Shown: positions 52,309 to 60,617 of the stretch, one piece after another
How the letters are laid out: every line of letters begins with the position of its first letter
How positions within the stretch are numbered: position 1 is the stretch's first letter
Assembly: GCF_030814955.1 (NCBI RefSeq)
Contig: NZ_JAUSWB010000006.1
Span: forward strand, 248,001 to 312,000
From: Planomicrobium stackebrandtii
GTDB taxonomy: Bacteria; Bacillota; Bacilli; Bacillales_A; Planococcaceae
Direction of reading: 5' to 3'
DNA length: 64,000 bases
Notes under the pieces: model-generated
The model's input: only the letters and a program-made list of their open reading frames with translations
The model's database searches: none
Told to the model about the DNA's origin: nothing
Position numbers and translations under genes: made by a program

Positions 52309-53328
52309 TCATTCAAAGACAATCAAAGCTTTTCTTACTTTGTCCGGATTATTTTCAACAAAAGCAAATGCTTCTTTCACCTGATCCAACGAAAATTTAT
52401 GGGTAATCAACCCACCTGATTTCAATTCTCCGCTGTTTAAAAGACCCACCACTTTTCCAAACTGATTGGTTTGCAGTCTTGAGCCCACGATGGTGATTTC
52501 TTTTTTCGTAATCGGCAATTGCGGAATCGCAGATGGCCGTTCATCAAATCCAAGAATGACCACGCTGCCTGCCGGCGACACCACATCGATGCTCAACTCT
52601 ACAGTAGATGGAAGGCAGACCGCATCAATCACGACATTAGCACCTTCGTTCGACGTAAGCTCGAATATGCGCTCTTTTACAGACTCATTGCCTGCATTGA
52701 TTACTTCGTCAGCGCCGCTGGCTTTTGCAAAAGCCAGCCGTTCTTCATTTAAATCCGTCATATAAACAGTTGCTCCAGCGACTTTGGCCAATTTCAAAAT
52801 ACAGATGCCAATAGGGCCACAGCCTTGAATCAAAACTGTATCGCCTTTTTCAACATTTCCCCGCCAGACAGCCTGCGCTCCTATTGTATAGGGCTCTGCC
52901 AGGACGACTTCATCCCAATCCAGTTCTTTATCCACAGCGTGAAGCTGCTTTTCCGGCAATACAATAAACTCTCGCATGCCCCCATCTTCATGAACACCGA
53001 AAACTGATAGTTTTTCACAGACATTTGGACGGCCTTTTCTGCAGGCATAGCACTTACCGCAGTAATTTATGGGTTCTACGACTACGTGGTCACCGGTTTT
53101 CAGGTGTTCAACAGAGCTCCCAACCTTTACCACTTCGCCAGCAACCTCGTGTCCAACAACACGAGGGTACGTAGCCAGCGGATTTGTGCCATGGTAAATA
53201 TGCATATCTGAGCCACAAATTCCTACACGCTTCACTTTGACCAACACGTCATCACCATGTTTAATATTCGGAGCTTCCTGTTCGATAATTTGCAGTTCGT
53301 GTGCTTTTGGAACTTGTACTGCTTTCAT
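52309..53328 (-). CDS. YjmD-like zinc alcohol/polyol dehydrogenase
   Basis: A 339-residue medium-chain zinc dehydrogenase, the length of B. subtilis YjmD, which sits in the exu operon there. Catalytic zinc ligands are in [12 protein letters not shown] and [10 protein letters not shown]; the structural zinc cysteines in [17 protein letters not shown] near residue 95; the cofactor loop is [19 protein letters not shown] near 170. It probably oxidises a sugar acid or polyol (L-gulonate- or galactonate-type dehydrogenases are relatives) to a keto acid that enters the mannonate branch; this is inference from context. The second of two adjacent ATG codons has the better spacing to GGTGG. Confidence 0.87.
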   Translation of the reverse strand: MKAVQVPKAHELQIIEQEAPNIKHGDDVLVKVKRVGICGSDMHIYHGTNPLATYPRVVGHEVAGEVVKVGSSVEHLKTGDHVVVEPINYCGKCYACRKGRPNVCEKLSVFGVHEDGGMREFIVLPEKQLHAVDKELDWDEVVLAEPYTIGAQAVWRGNVEKGDTVLIQGCGPIGICILKLAKVAGATVYMTDLNEERLAFAKASGADEVINAGNESVKERIFELTSNEGANVVIDAVCLPSTVELSIDVVSPAGSVVILGFDERPSAIPQLPITKKEITIVGSRLQTNQFGKVVGLLNSGELKSGGLITHKFSLDQVKEAFAFVENNPDKVRKALIVFE

Positions 53329-53340
53329 CATATAACCACC

Positions 53341-54612
53341 CTATTCAAATAGACTTGGCAAGAATAATGTAACTTGGGGAACAAATGCGACAAGCATAAG
53401 TACCACTAAACTGACTCCTATAAATGGCACTAATTCTCTTGCTGTTTTTCCAATGGATACTTTCCCTATCTGGGAGGCAACAAAGAGACAAACTCCTACA
53501 GGCGGAGTTACTAATCCAATTACTAAATTCAAAACCATCATGACGCCGAATTGAATTGGATCCATTCCGACTGTCAATGCAACTGGCAACAGAACAGGGA
53601 ACAGGATGACCAGTGCCGCAATAGTTTCCATAAACGTCCCTACAAAAAGCAAGAGCAAGTTGATTAACAAAATAACGATGATGGTATTAGTCGAAATCCC
53701 AAGAATTGATTCTGCGACAAGTTGTGGAATTTGTTCACGCACCATAATCCAGCCAAACAGGTTGGCGAAACCGACTAGCAGCATGATAGAAGCCGTAGCA
53801 GTCATTGAAGACAACATGATTTCCGGTATTTTTTTCACCGGCAATTCTTTATAGACGAAAATACCGATAACAAAAGCATAAAGAACAGCAATAATAGAAG
53901 CTTCTGTCGGTGTGAAGAAACCACCTAAAATTCCGTATAGAATGATAAACGTCATCAGCAAGGCCCAGAAAGCGCCCGTGAAGCTCTTCCAGATTGCCTT
54001 TAGAGGCTGGCGGTCACCTTTTGGATAATTCCGTTTGACCGAAATAATATACGTTGGAATCATTAATCCAAGTCCCAGAAGAATGCCTGGAAGTGCACCG
54101 GCTAAAAACAGATCCCCAATCGATAGCGAGGCCAGCGTTCCAACAATAATCATTGGCAGCGAAGGTGGAATAATCGGCCCCACCGTAGAAGAAGACGCGG
54201 TTACAGCAGCTGAAAATCCTGCGCCGTAGCCTTCTTTTTTCATGGCAGGTATTAAAATAGAGCCAATGCTTGCTGTATCAGCAAGCGCAGTTCCCGAAAT
54301 TCCGGCAAAACCCATTGAAGCCCCAACGTTGGCAAGGCCCAGTCCACCGCGGATATGGCCGAAAAGATCGTTGGCAAATTGAATGATTCGTCCCGTAATC
54401 CCACCTGCGTTCATTAAATTACCCGCCAGGATAAATCCTGGAATACACAAAAGAACAAAGGAGTTTAATCCTCCGAACATCCGTTGAGGAATAATATTTA
54501 GTGGAATGCCAGCTAACATAAGGTAGATAAAGGAAGCTAGCCCTAAACTGAAAGCAACCGGTACTCCCAGGAATATCAATGCGATAAAGGATACAAAGAG
54601 AAGAGTAGCCAT
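53341..54612 (-). CDS. TRAP transporter large permease (DctM)
   Basis: A 423-residue integral membrane subunit with about 12 helices that carries the substrate across the membrane with sodium. It starts MATLLFVSFIALIFLGVPVA and contains LANVGASMGFAGISGTALAD near residue 95 and VGPIIPPSLPMIIVG near 145, which are DctM hallmarks. The ATG shares its A with the TGA stop of dctQ, and the GGAGGTG ribosome-binding site lies inside dctQ, so the two are coupled. Context indicates a hexuronate or aldonate substrate. Confidence 0.93.
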   Translation of the reverse strand: MATLLFVSFIALIFLGVPVAFSLGLASFIYLMLAGIPLNIIPQRMFGGLNSFVLLCIPGFILAGNLMNAGGITGRIIQFANDLFGHIRGGLGLANVGASMGFAGISGTALADTASIGSILIPAMKKEGYGAGFSAAVTASSSTVGPIIPPSLPMIIVGTLASLSIGDLFLAGALPGILLGLGLMIPTYIISVKRNYPKGDRQPLKAIWKSFTGAFWALLMTFIILYGILGGFFTPTEASIIAVLYAFVIGIFVYKELPVKKIPEIMLSSMTATASIMLLVGFANLFGWIMVREQIPQLVAESILGISTNTIIVILLINLLLLFVGTFMETIAALVILFPVLLPVALTVGMDPIQFGVMMVLNLVIGLVTPPVGVCLFVASQIGKVSIGKTARELVPFIGVSLVVLMLVAFVPQVTLFLPSLFE

Positions 54613-55109
54613 CAGTAATCGTCACCTCCAAAATTCTGACTGTAGTCCTGTTTGTTTTTGATAAGGTCGATAATTTTTAAAACTGCATAAAATACCAGAA
54701 ATACAGCCATGATCAACAAAGAGGCATGGATAACTGACATTTGGAAAGGCATCGTTGCCGATCTTTGGTTATCGCCTAACAGAGTGAAATTATATCCTTC
54801 AATGACCATAACCAGGCTCAACACGATAATGGCCAGATAAATGATCACTTCATAATACCTTCGAAAGTTATCGGACATCCGATTAAGTATCATATCCACA
54901 TTGATAAATTCATTGCGCATCAAAGCTAATGGAGCCCCAAAGCTGATGCCGTATAAGAAAAGATAGCGCGTCAATTCTTCGGTCCAAATAAAAGAAAATG
55001 GAGCAAAACGTGAAATGATCTGAACGGTGACAATAATGATAACACCGGCAAAGCTGAGGACTGTCAAAAAAGCGAGTGTGCTGTCAATCAATTTTCGGAA
55101 CTTCGACAT
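54612..55109 (-). CDS. TRAP transporter small permease (DctQ)
   Basis: A 165-residue, four-helix membrane subunit that couples the binding protein to DctM. The conserved segment IWTEELTRYLFLYGISFGAP near residue 40 and the following RNEFINVDMIL match the DctQ pattern (WxEExxRxxFxW.G..). It ends GGDDY with the stop overlapping dctM. The start is an ATG behind GGAAGGG, 69 bases after dctP. Confidence 0.92.
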   Translation of the reverse strand: MSKFRKLIDSTLAFLTVLSFAGVIIIVTVQIISRFAPFSFIWTEELTRYLFLYGISFGAPLALMRNEFINVDMILNRMSDNFRRYYEVIIYLAIIVLSLVMVIEGYNFTLLGDNQRSATMPFQMSVIHASLLIMAVFLVFYAVLKIIDLIKNKQDYSQNFGGDDY

Positions 55110-55178
55110 CCGAATTCATTCCCTTCCTAATGGAAAGGCACATTTGACCATGACAGCCAAATATGCCCTACTCACATA

Positions 55179-56183
55179 TTATTCAACTGCAAGGATCTGT
55201 TCGTACAATTCCAATTGTTCCGGTGATAAAGAAGCTTCAACAGCCGGTGTCATCGCGTCGCGGAAAGCATCTTGGTCAACATCTACGAATTCCATGCCCT
55301 CGTCCATCAAGTCTTGCTCAATTGTAGAAATTTCACTCTCATAAAGCTCATCTCCAAGAATCTGTGCTTCTGCAGCAGCGTCTTGAACTACTTGTTTCAA
55401 GTCATCTGAAAGTGCATTGTACTGCTCATTTCCAACTAGGATGTAAATCCATGAATAAACGTGCTCTGTACGGTTGACGTAGTCCTGAACTTCAGCCAAC
55501 CCACCGCTTTGGATCAAATCGACTGGGTTTTCCTGGCCATCGATTACGCCTTGCTGCAAGCCAGTGAATACTTCATTGAAATCCATTACTTGCGGAGAAG
55601 CGCCGGCAGCCTGCCAAACATCCAGGAATAATGGAACGTTAGGTACACGCATACCGAATCCACTCAAGTCATCCGGAGACGTGATCGGCTCGTTAGATGT
55701 CAAGTTCCGCGGAGCGCGCGTATGGTAGTAAAGAGCCGTCAAGCCCGCTTCGTCGCTGACTTCTTGTTTGATCTGTTCACCGATTTCTCCTTCAACTACC
55801 GACTTTACATGATCCAGATCACGGAAAGCATATGGCACTGCCATTAAGGCAGCATTAGGAGCCCAGTTTTGTAAAGTTTCCCCTGAAATAACCATGTCAG
55901 CTGTTCCTGCCTGAATCGAGTTGATCGTATCTGTTTCGCCGCCAAGTGAGTTATTGGGATAGATGGTGATTTCCATTTGGCCATCTGAATTTGTTTCAAC
56001 CAGTTCTTTGAACTCCAAAGCTGTTTGGTGCCAGATGTGATTTTCATCGGCTAAATGCCCAAAGCGCCACTCAATTGTTTCGCCTGACTCTGAACCGCCT
56101 TCTTCCGATCCTTCTTCATTAGAACCACAAGCTCCCAATACCAATACGGATGCAAAAATACCTGTTAACCATTTCTTTTTCAT
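55179..56183 (-). CDS. TRAP transporter substrate-binding lipoprotein (DctP)
   Basis: A 334-residue extracytoplasmic binding protein. The lipobox is VLGACGSN near residue 20, followed by an acidic Gly/Ser linker. The mature domain starts IEWRFGHLADENHIWHQTAL and has the family-conserved Arg in FGMRVPNVPLFLDVWQAAGA near residue 170, which binds the carboxylate of the ligand, and NEVFTGLQQGVIDGQENPVD near 200. By operon context the ligand is probably a uronate or related sugar acid. I choose the ATG at 56183, with AAAGGGGAG upstream, over a TTG two codons earlier. Confidence 0.93.
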   Translation of the reverse strand: MKKKWLTGIFASVLVLGACGSNEEGSEEGGSESGETIEWRFGHLADENHIWHQTALEFKELVETNSDGQMEITIYPNNSLGGETDTINSIQAGTADMVISGETLQNWAPNAALMAVPYAFRDLDHVKSVVEGEIGEQIKQEVSDEAGLTALYYHTRAPRNLTSNEPITSPDDLSGFGMRVPNVPLFLDVWQAAGASPQVMDFNEVFTGLQQGVIDGQENPVDLIQSGGLAEVQDYVNRTEHVYSWIYILVGNEQYNALSDDLKQVVQDAAAEAQILGDELYESEISTIEQDLMDEGMEFVDVDQDAFRDAMTPAVEASLSPEQLELYEQILAVE

Positions 56184-56205
56184 GTTCAATTCTCCCCTTT
56201 GTTTT

Positions 56206-57219
56206 TTATTGTTTTTTCAAATACTCATAAGTAGTTGCGGCAATCTGAACTCCATCTTTTCGACTGCGCTCTTCATTTTTCTGTTCGATTTCTCCAGGGA
56301 CCAGAACACGATCGAATCCTTCAGCTGCTGGTACTTCCCGAATTTCCTTGATCATATTATCCATCTGCTCCAGAAATCCTTCGGTATCTGTGAAGAAGGA
56401 AGGATTGATGGCGCAGAAATAATGGCCTAACTTTCTTTTCTTGTCTAAATCCCCATACATTGAATTGATGTGAGGACCGAATGCCATACCTGCAAGCAGA
56501 CCGGAGAAAATATCCACAATCATCGATAATCCAGAACCTTTCGGACCGCCAAATGGCATTAAGGAAACGACTTTTGCAGGATCTGTTACGGCTGCACCCG
56601 CTTCATCGACACCCCATCCTTCTGGTATATTCTTCCCTTCCTCTTTATGCTGCAATATCTTCCCCAGCGCAACGTTCGAAGTGGCCATATCCAGAATAAA
56701 CGGCTTTTCAGATTTGGCAGGAACTCCATATGCGATCGGATTTGTACCTAGGAAGGATTTTTTCCCTCCAAACGGAACAACAATTTTATCGGTATGCGTC
56801 ATGGCAATGCCGATCAATTTCTGTTCTGCTGCTTCTTGAACAAAGTAGCTGAGCGCCCCGCAATGACTGCTGTTCATAACGGTCACCATGCCTACGCCAT
56901 TACTCTTCGCCATCTCGATTGCGTGTTTCATTGCGGTATCGGCTATGACATGCCCGAAGCCATCATCTCCATCAACTACTCCCGTTACCGGACCGGTTTG
57001 GTTGAATGAGATATCAGGTGCTGGGTTGATGCCTCCTGCTGTGAGCCGCTTCATGTAATGCTCTGTACGAAGTGCCCCGTGTGAATTCACACCGCGCAAA
57101 TCTGCATGAACAAGAATTTCCGCAATTTTAGCGGCGTGCTCTTCACTGACTGATACACTCGCCAGCTTTTTTTCGATTAATTTTTGGATTTCTGTAAACG
57201 GTACAGTTACGGTTGCCAT
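56206..57219 (-). CDS. YjmC-like Ldh-family dehydrogenase
   Basis: A 337-residue member of the malate/L-lactate dehydrogenase (Ldh2) family, the length of B. subtilis Yjm[21 protein letters not shown] near residue 40 contains the catalytic His region, [20 protein letters not shown] near 120 another conserved His, and [20 protein letters not shown] near 225 the cofactor-binding loop. Relatives reduce 2,3-diketogulonate or oxidise ureidoglycolate; here it should act on a sugar acid. Its substrate is not established even in Bacillus. The ATG follows AGGGGGAG. Confidence 0.87.
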   Translation of the reverse strand: MATVTVPFTEIQKLIEKKLASVSVSEEHAAKIAEILVHADLRGVNSHGALRTEHYMKRLTAGGINPAPDISFNQTGPVTGVVDGDDGFGHVIADTAMKHAIEMAKSNGVGMVTVMNSSHCGALSYFVQEAAEQKLIGIAMTHTDKIVVPFGGKKSFLGTNPIAYGVPAKSEKPFILDMATSNVALGKILQHKEEGKNIPEGWGVDEAGAAVTDPAKVVSLMPFGGPKGSGLSMIVDIFSGLLAGMAFGPHINSMYGDLDKKRKLGHYFCAINPSFFTDTEGFLEQMDNMIKEIREVPAAEGFDRVLVPGEIEQKNEERSRKDGVQIAATTYEYLKKQ

Positions 57220-57255
57220 TGCACTCCCCCTATTTCAAGTTAGCATGTGGATCTT

Positions 57256-57335
57256 TTAAGCATCCATGTAAATTTGGACTTCTGCTTTTACTGCTTCAGC
57301 GCCAGCATCTGAAGCGCTTGCAACTGACTGGCCTA
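57256..57335 (-). other. Possible gene remnant between kdgK and the yjmC-like gene
   Basis: After the kdgK stop one frame stays open and reads VGQSVASASDAGAEAVKAEV then QIYMDA and a stop. The peptide looks like an Ala-rich helix and a C-terminal strand, that is, like the end of a real protein, but it has no start codon or ribosome-binding site. It may be the last trace of a deleted operon gene, or chance. Confidence 0.25.
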
Positions 57336-58292
57336 CTATCGTTCAACTGCTTTTTTATCACCGATAAAGTTTTCCACTTCTTCTAAATAAGGCAGCCCCT
57401 CATTATCTCCCGTGACTGTAGTGACGAGTGCACCGACTCCGTTTGCAAAGCGCAATAAAGATTCTTCGTCAAAGTGATTTAGGATTCCATAAATATAACC
57501 TGCATCAAAACCATCACCTGCACCGACAGTGTCGACCGGCGTTACTGAAAATCCAGAGCTTTCAATCCAACGGCCTTTTCTGTAGAGCTTCGATCCTTTT
57601 TCTCCATCTTTGATCACAAAATCCTTTATTTCGAAACGGGCCGTATATTCCACCAGTTCCTCCAAAGTTTCTTTTCCTGATATCATCTGAATTTCGTCTA
57701 ATCCCGTCAACAGAATATCAACTTCCGGAAAAACCTTTTCATATGCTTCTCGTGCGTCCTCGATGCTCCATAATTTCAACCGAATATTAGGGTCGAAAGA
57801 AATAGTGATTCCTTTTTGTTTTGCTATGGTCAGGATTTTTTGAACAATTGCCATATTCGGTTCTCCAAGAGCTAGGTAAACACCTGTTAAGTGGACAACC
57901 TGGATGCCATCAAACAAATCTTCCGTAATGTCTTCTTCTGAAAGCGATGAAATAGGAGAAGGATTTCGATAATAGTATGTTTTCCCAGAACCATTTGCAT
58001 GAATTTCTTTAAAATTCAACGATGTGGGGACACCTTCGACAAAGTCGACTGACGATACATCAATGCCTTCGCCGCGGGCAAAGTTATAAATTACTTGGCC
58101 GAATTCATCCTTGCCTAGCCTGCTGATCCATTTGCTGCCTAGGCCTAACCGTGCACAGCCTATAGCAAAATTCATTTCAGCACCGCCGATTTTTCGCTCA
58201 AACTGTGTTACATACTTTAACGGGCCAGTCGTGGATGGGTTCATGGTAATCATGGCATCTCCAATTGTTAATACGCCAAACTCTTTAAGCAA
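57336..58292 (-). CDS. kdgK: 2-keto-3-deoxygluconate kinase
   Basis: A 318-residue PfkB-family sugar kinase that phosphorylates ketodeoxygluconate. The N-terminal FERKIGGAEMNFAIGCARLG is the substrate-side PfkB motif; VTPVDTVGAGDGFDAGYIYG near residue 245 is signature 2 with the catalytic Asp and the anion hole. The start is a TTG at 58292 behind GGGAGGTG; no ATG fits the N-terminus. It follows kdgR by 18 bases and supplies the substrate for KdgA. Confidence 0.93.
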   Translation of the reverse strand: MLKEFGVLTIGDAMITMNPSTTGPLKYVTQFERKIGGAEMNFAIGCARLGLGSKWISRLGKDEFGQVIYNFARGEGIDVSSVDFVEGVPTSLNFKEIHANGSGKTYYYRNPSPISSLSEEDITEDLFDGIQVVHLTGVYLALGEPNMAIVQKILTIAKQKGITISFDPNIRLKLWSIEDAREAYEKVFPEVDILLTGLDEIQMISGKETLEELVEYTARFEIKDFVIKDGEKGSKLYRKGRWIESSGFSVTPVDTVGAGDGFDAGYIYGILNHFDEESLLRFANGVGALVTTVTGDNEGLPYLEEVENFIGDKKAVER

Positions 58293-58310
58293 ACTCTCAC
58301 CTCCCTTAAT

Positions 58311-59315
58311 TTATATGGATTCCCGCTCAACCAAAATCGGGCGATATCGACGCTCCTCATACTCTTCTTCAAAGTTTTTACTGGAAATCAGTTGAAGTAA
58401 AGTATCTGCTGCATTTTGCCCAATTTCGAAAGTGGGCTGTTTGATGACCGAAATCGGTGTTGTAGCCATTTCAAGAAACGGTGAGTCATCAATCGCAATC
58501 ACGCCGATATTCTCTGGAATCACTAGTTTGTTTTTTTTGATAAACCTCAGCAACTCGATTAAAGCCAAATCATTTGTGGCAAAAAACGCTTCAGGCCGAT
58601 TGCCGGAATCCCATAAACGTTGAAGCCTGCTGCCGATCTCCTCACGCTGCTCAGCAACAATCCAATCTTCCTCAATCGCCAGCCCATGTGATGCCAGCGC
58701 TTTTTTATATCCCATGATGCGTTCAATGCGGGGCGTCACCTTTTGAACGATGGAAGTGGAGACTAAGCCGATCTTTGTCCGCCCTTTTTTCGCTAATTGA
58801 TCTACCGCAATCTGTGAAGCGCTTTCATTGTCGAGCAAAAGAGTGGGGAAAATCGGTTCGTTGATTACCCGGTCTACAAAAACGATTGGAAACTCTGCAG
58901 TTTTCAGTTGTTTATAATAATCGTTGTTGCCATTCGTTGGAAAAATAATCAATCCATCAACTTGCTTCGCAACCAGCATATCGATATAAGAACGCTCTTT
59001 TTCAGGTTGATCATCTGCATTGCAGACAAACAAGTGGAAACCATTTCTTTCACATTCGTCCTCGATGGCGCGAATAATTTCAGTAGAAAACGTGTGCAAA
59101 ATATTTGCTACAATAACACCAATTGTTCCGGTTTTTTTCTGTTTCAGGCTTTTGGCTACGTGATTTGGAATATAGCCTAATTCCTTGATGGCTGCTTCAA
59201 CTCTATGCTTTGTTGACACACCCATAAACTCAAAACGACTGTTTATATACTGGGAAACGGTGCTTTTGGAAACTCCCGCTTTTAATGCTACGTCTTGCAT
59301 TGTTATTTTTTTCAT
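58311..59315 (-). CDS. kdgR: LacI-family regulator of the kdg/uxu operon
   Basis: A 334-residue LacI/GalR repressor. The N-terminal helix-turn-helix is ITMQDVALKAGVSKSTVSQY, followed by the hinge region YIPNHVAKSLKQKKTGTIGV; the rest is the periplasmic-binding-like effector domain, with VDGLIIFPTNGNN and AIDDSPFLEMATTPISVIKQ. It is the first gene of the operon and a perfect 16-base palindrome lies 15 bases upstream of its start, so autoregulation and control of the nine following genes is likely. The inducer is probably ketodeoxygluconate, as for B. subtilis KdgR; that is inference. Confidence 0.92.
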   Translation of the reverse strand: MKKITMQDVALKAGVSKSTVSQYINSRFEFMGVSTKHRVEAAIKELGYIPNHVAKSLKQKKTGTIGVIVANILHTFSTEIIRAIEDECERNGFHLFVCNADDQPEKERSYIDMLVAKQVDGLIIFPTNGNNDYYKQLKTAEFPIVFVDRVINEPIFPTLLLDNESASQIAVDQLAKKGRTKIGLVSTSIVQKVTPRIERIMGYKKALASHGLAIEEDWIVAEQREEIGSRLQRLWDSGNRPEAFFATNDLALIELLRFIKKNKLVIPENIGVIAIDDSPFLEMATTPISVIKQPTFEIGQNAADTLLQLISSKNFEEEYEERRYRPILVERESI

Positions 59316-59329
59316 TTTCTCCCCTTCTC

Positions 59330-59345
59330 ACTAAACCGGTTTAGT
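59330..59345. promoter_or_regulatory. KdgR operator
   Basis: ACTAAACCGGTTTAGT is a perfect 16-base palindrome with the central CCGG or CG step typical of LacI-family operators. It starts about ten bases after the predicted transcription start and ends 15 bases before kdgR, so binding would block the promoter or elongation. No second copy was found in the operon. Confidence 0.85.
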
Positions 59346-59360
59346 AAGTCATTTTAGGAA

Positions 59361-59389
59361 AGTATAATTCAATTTTTTTTAAAAATCAA
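59361..59389 (-). promoter_or_regulatory. Sigma-A promoter of the kdgR-uxuB operon
   Basis: On the minus strand TTGATT (-35, 59389-59384), a 17-base spacer and TATACT (-10, 59366-59361). Spacing is ideal and the operator follows immediately downstream. Confidence 0.75.
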
Positions 59390-59485
59390 GTGGTTTTATC
59401 AGAAAATTTCGTTTAACCAAAAAATATTACTAAAGTCTCGTTTGGACTAAATAGAGCAAATAATAACTGTTTTATAGACTAAAAT

Positions 59486-59516
59486 AAAAAAAGGGCAGGA
59501 GATTTTCCCTGCCCTT
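59486..59516 (-). terminator. Terminator of the SnoaL-like gene
   Basis: AAGGGCAGG-GAAAATCT-CCTGCCCTT followed by TTTTT on the minus strand. Confidence 0.9.
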
Positions 59517-59519
59517 CCA

Positions 59520-59888
59520 CTATTCAACTTTATCTTCCTCGCTCAATTGGCATTGCCCAAAAGCGTCATCCAAAGTATCGTATCTGCCTAATCGATGAAC
59601 TTTTCCATTTCTGATATCCATAAAAGTATAAATCGTAACATGGCCATTCTGATTTTCCCATGTAGCTTTTTGAACACACACTACTTCGTTGCCTTTGGCG
59701 TAATAGTCCTGTGTTTCCATCTTGATGCCTGATTCTTTGATCCACTGCTGGAGAATATCATGACCTTCAGCTATACCTCTCGGACCAATCAATTCAATAT
59801 GCGGATCTGAAACTTTCAGCACGCCTTTGATGTCCCGCTCGTTTACTCCAGTGGTCCACTGTTCTGCAACTCTGATATTGTTCTCCAT
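59520..59888 (-). CDS. SnoaL/NTF2-like protein
   Basis: A 122-residue protein of the NTF2-like cone fold. The pattern VAEQWTTGVNERDIKGVLKV, then DPHIELIGPRGIAEGHDILQQW, is the usual helix-strand opening of SnoaL-like proteins, and VHRLGRYDTLDDAF the closing strand. These small proteins serve as isomerases, hydrolases or binding modules; no activity can be assigned. The ATG follows AAAAGGA. Another small gene lies 88 bases upstream on the same strand. Confidence 0.78.
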   Translation of the reverse strand: MENNIRVAEQWTTGVNERDIKGVLKVSDPHIELIGPRGIAEGHDILQQWIKESGIKMETQDYYAKGNEVVCVQKATWENQNGHVTIYTFMDIRNGKVHRLGRYDTLDDAFGQCQLSEEDKVE

Positions 59889-59976
59889 TTCCTTTTCTCC
59901 CTTCTTCGAGAAATAGTTCTGCTCTTCCCGCGGTTCAATAAGGTTGAAAAAAGAAGACAGGAAAAACCCGCCTTCT

Positions 59977-60276
59977 TTAATAATTCTCGTTTTTCAACTT
60001 TTTAAACGTTGCCACGAAATTATCTGGATCTGTATGGATTTTATAGGTCAACACGCCGCGATGAGTATGGAGGTACAGCAAACTGGCGTCAGAAGAAAAT
60101 GATTTATAGGAAATATCCCATACATTCGCTACATGAAATTTAGCCGCCGAAGTTACTAATTCATCCTTGTACAATTGAATATTGCATTCCGTTTCGACGA
60201 TTTTCATTTCGCCAGCCTCAATGGAACGCTCCGTGTCGATGTAAGTGATAGACGACAATAAATTTAGTTGGTCCAA
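59977..60276 (-). CDS. Hypothetical protein, 99 residues
   Basis: A small soluble protein: QLNLLSSITYIDTERSIEAG, then a run of beta strands (MKIVETECNIQLYKD, LVTSAAKFHVANVWDISY, LLYLHTHRGVLTYKI) and a helical end FVATFKKLKNENY. The pattern suggests a PH-like or beta-barrel fold, which is only a guess. The start is a TTG at 60276, nine bases after AGGAGG; an ATG in the spacer is out of frame. Unknown family. Confidence 0.65.
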   Translation of the reverse strand: MDQLNLLSSITYIDTERSIEAGEMKIVETECNIQLYKDELVTSAAKFHVANVWDISYKSFSSDASLLYLHTHRGVLTYKIHTDPDNFVATFKKLKNENY

Positions 60277-60303
60277 ATCGGCATTCCTCCTACAAATCCT
60301 TTT

Positions 60304-60475
60304 CTATATGGGTTGAACTAAAGAAACCAAACTTTTATCCATCGCTTTGGGCAGAGCTCCTGCTAAGAGATGGAGTGGAATCAAAGCACACCTAAGTTTT
60401 TCGCTGTATCCATCAAAGATATGGAGCTTATTTGCGGAATATCAGCAAGTCAAAATCATTACTTCAACATATATA
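60304..60475. mobile_element. MITE-like inverted-repeat element, copy B
   Basis: A 172-base relative of the element at 44721-44868. Its ends, TATATGGGTTGAAC and CTTCAACATATATA, are diverged from the perfect repeats of copy A. Internal blocks occur in the same order: AAAGAAACCA, a CCATCGC then AGAGATGG hairpin, CGCTGTAT, ATCAGCA, and AAATCATTA. It fills about half of the 340-base gap between the 99-residue gene and ywaF and holds no credible gene. Confidence 0.65.
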
Positions 60476-60617
60476 GAAGTCTATCGCAGAGAGAGGGTTT
60501 TTAGCAAAATATACGACCATCTGGCACTTGCCTATTTAACCCTTTAGGGAATAGACCTGCTGCTCAGGGAGATGTTAAACTATTCTTACAATACCTCATC
60601 ACGGTAGGAGGACTGTT

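Noticed and set aside
59394..59408. CodY-like box TTTTATCAGAAAATT upstream of kdgR
   Set aside because: Three mismatches to the consensus in an AT-rich region, where such matches are common; the LacI-type operator explains the control better.
60347..60547. Plus-strand open frame of 66 codons
   Set aside because: It lies mainly inside the inverted-repeat element copy B, has no good start, and the frame is not kept in copy A.
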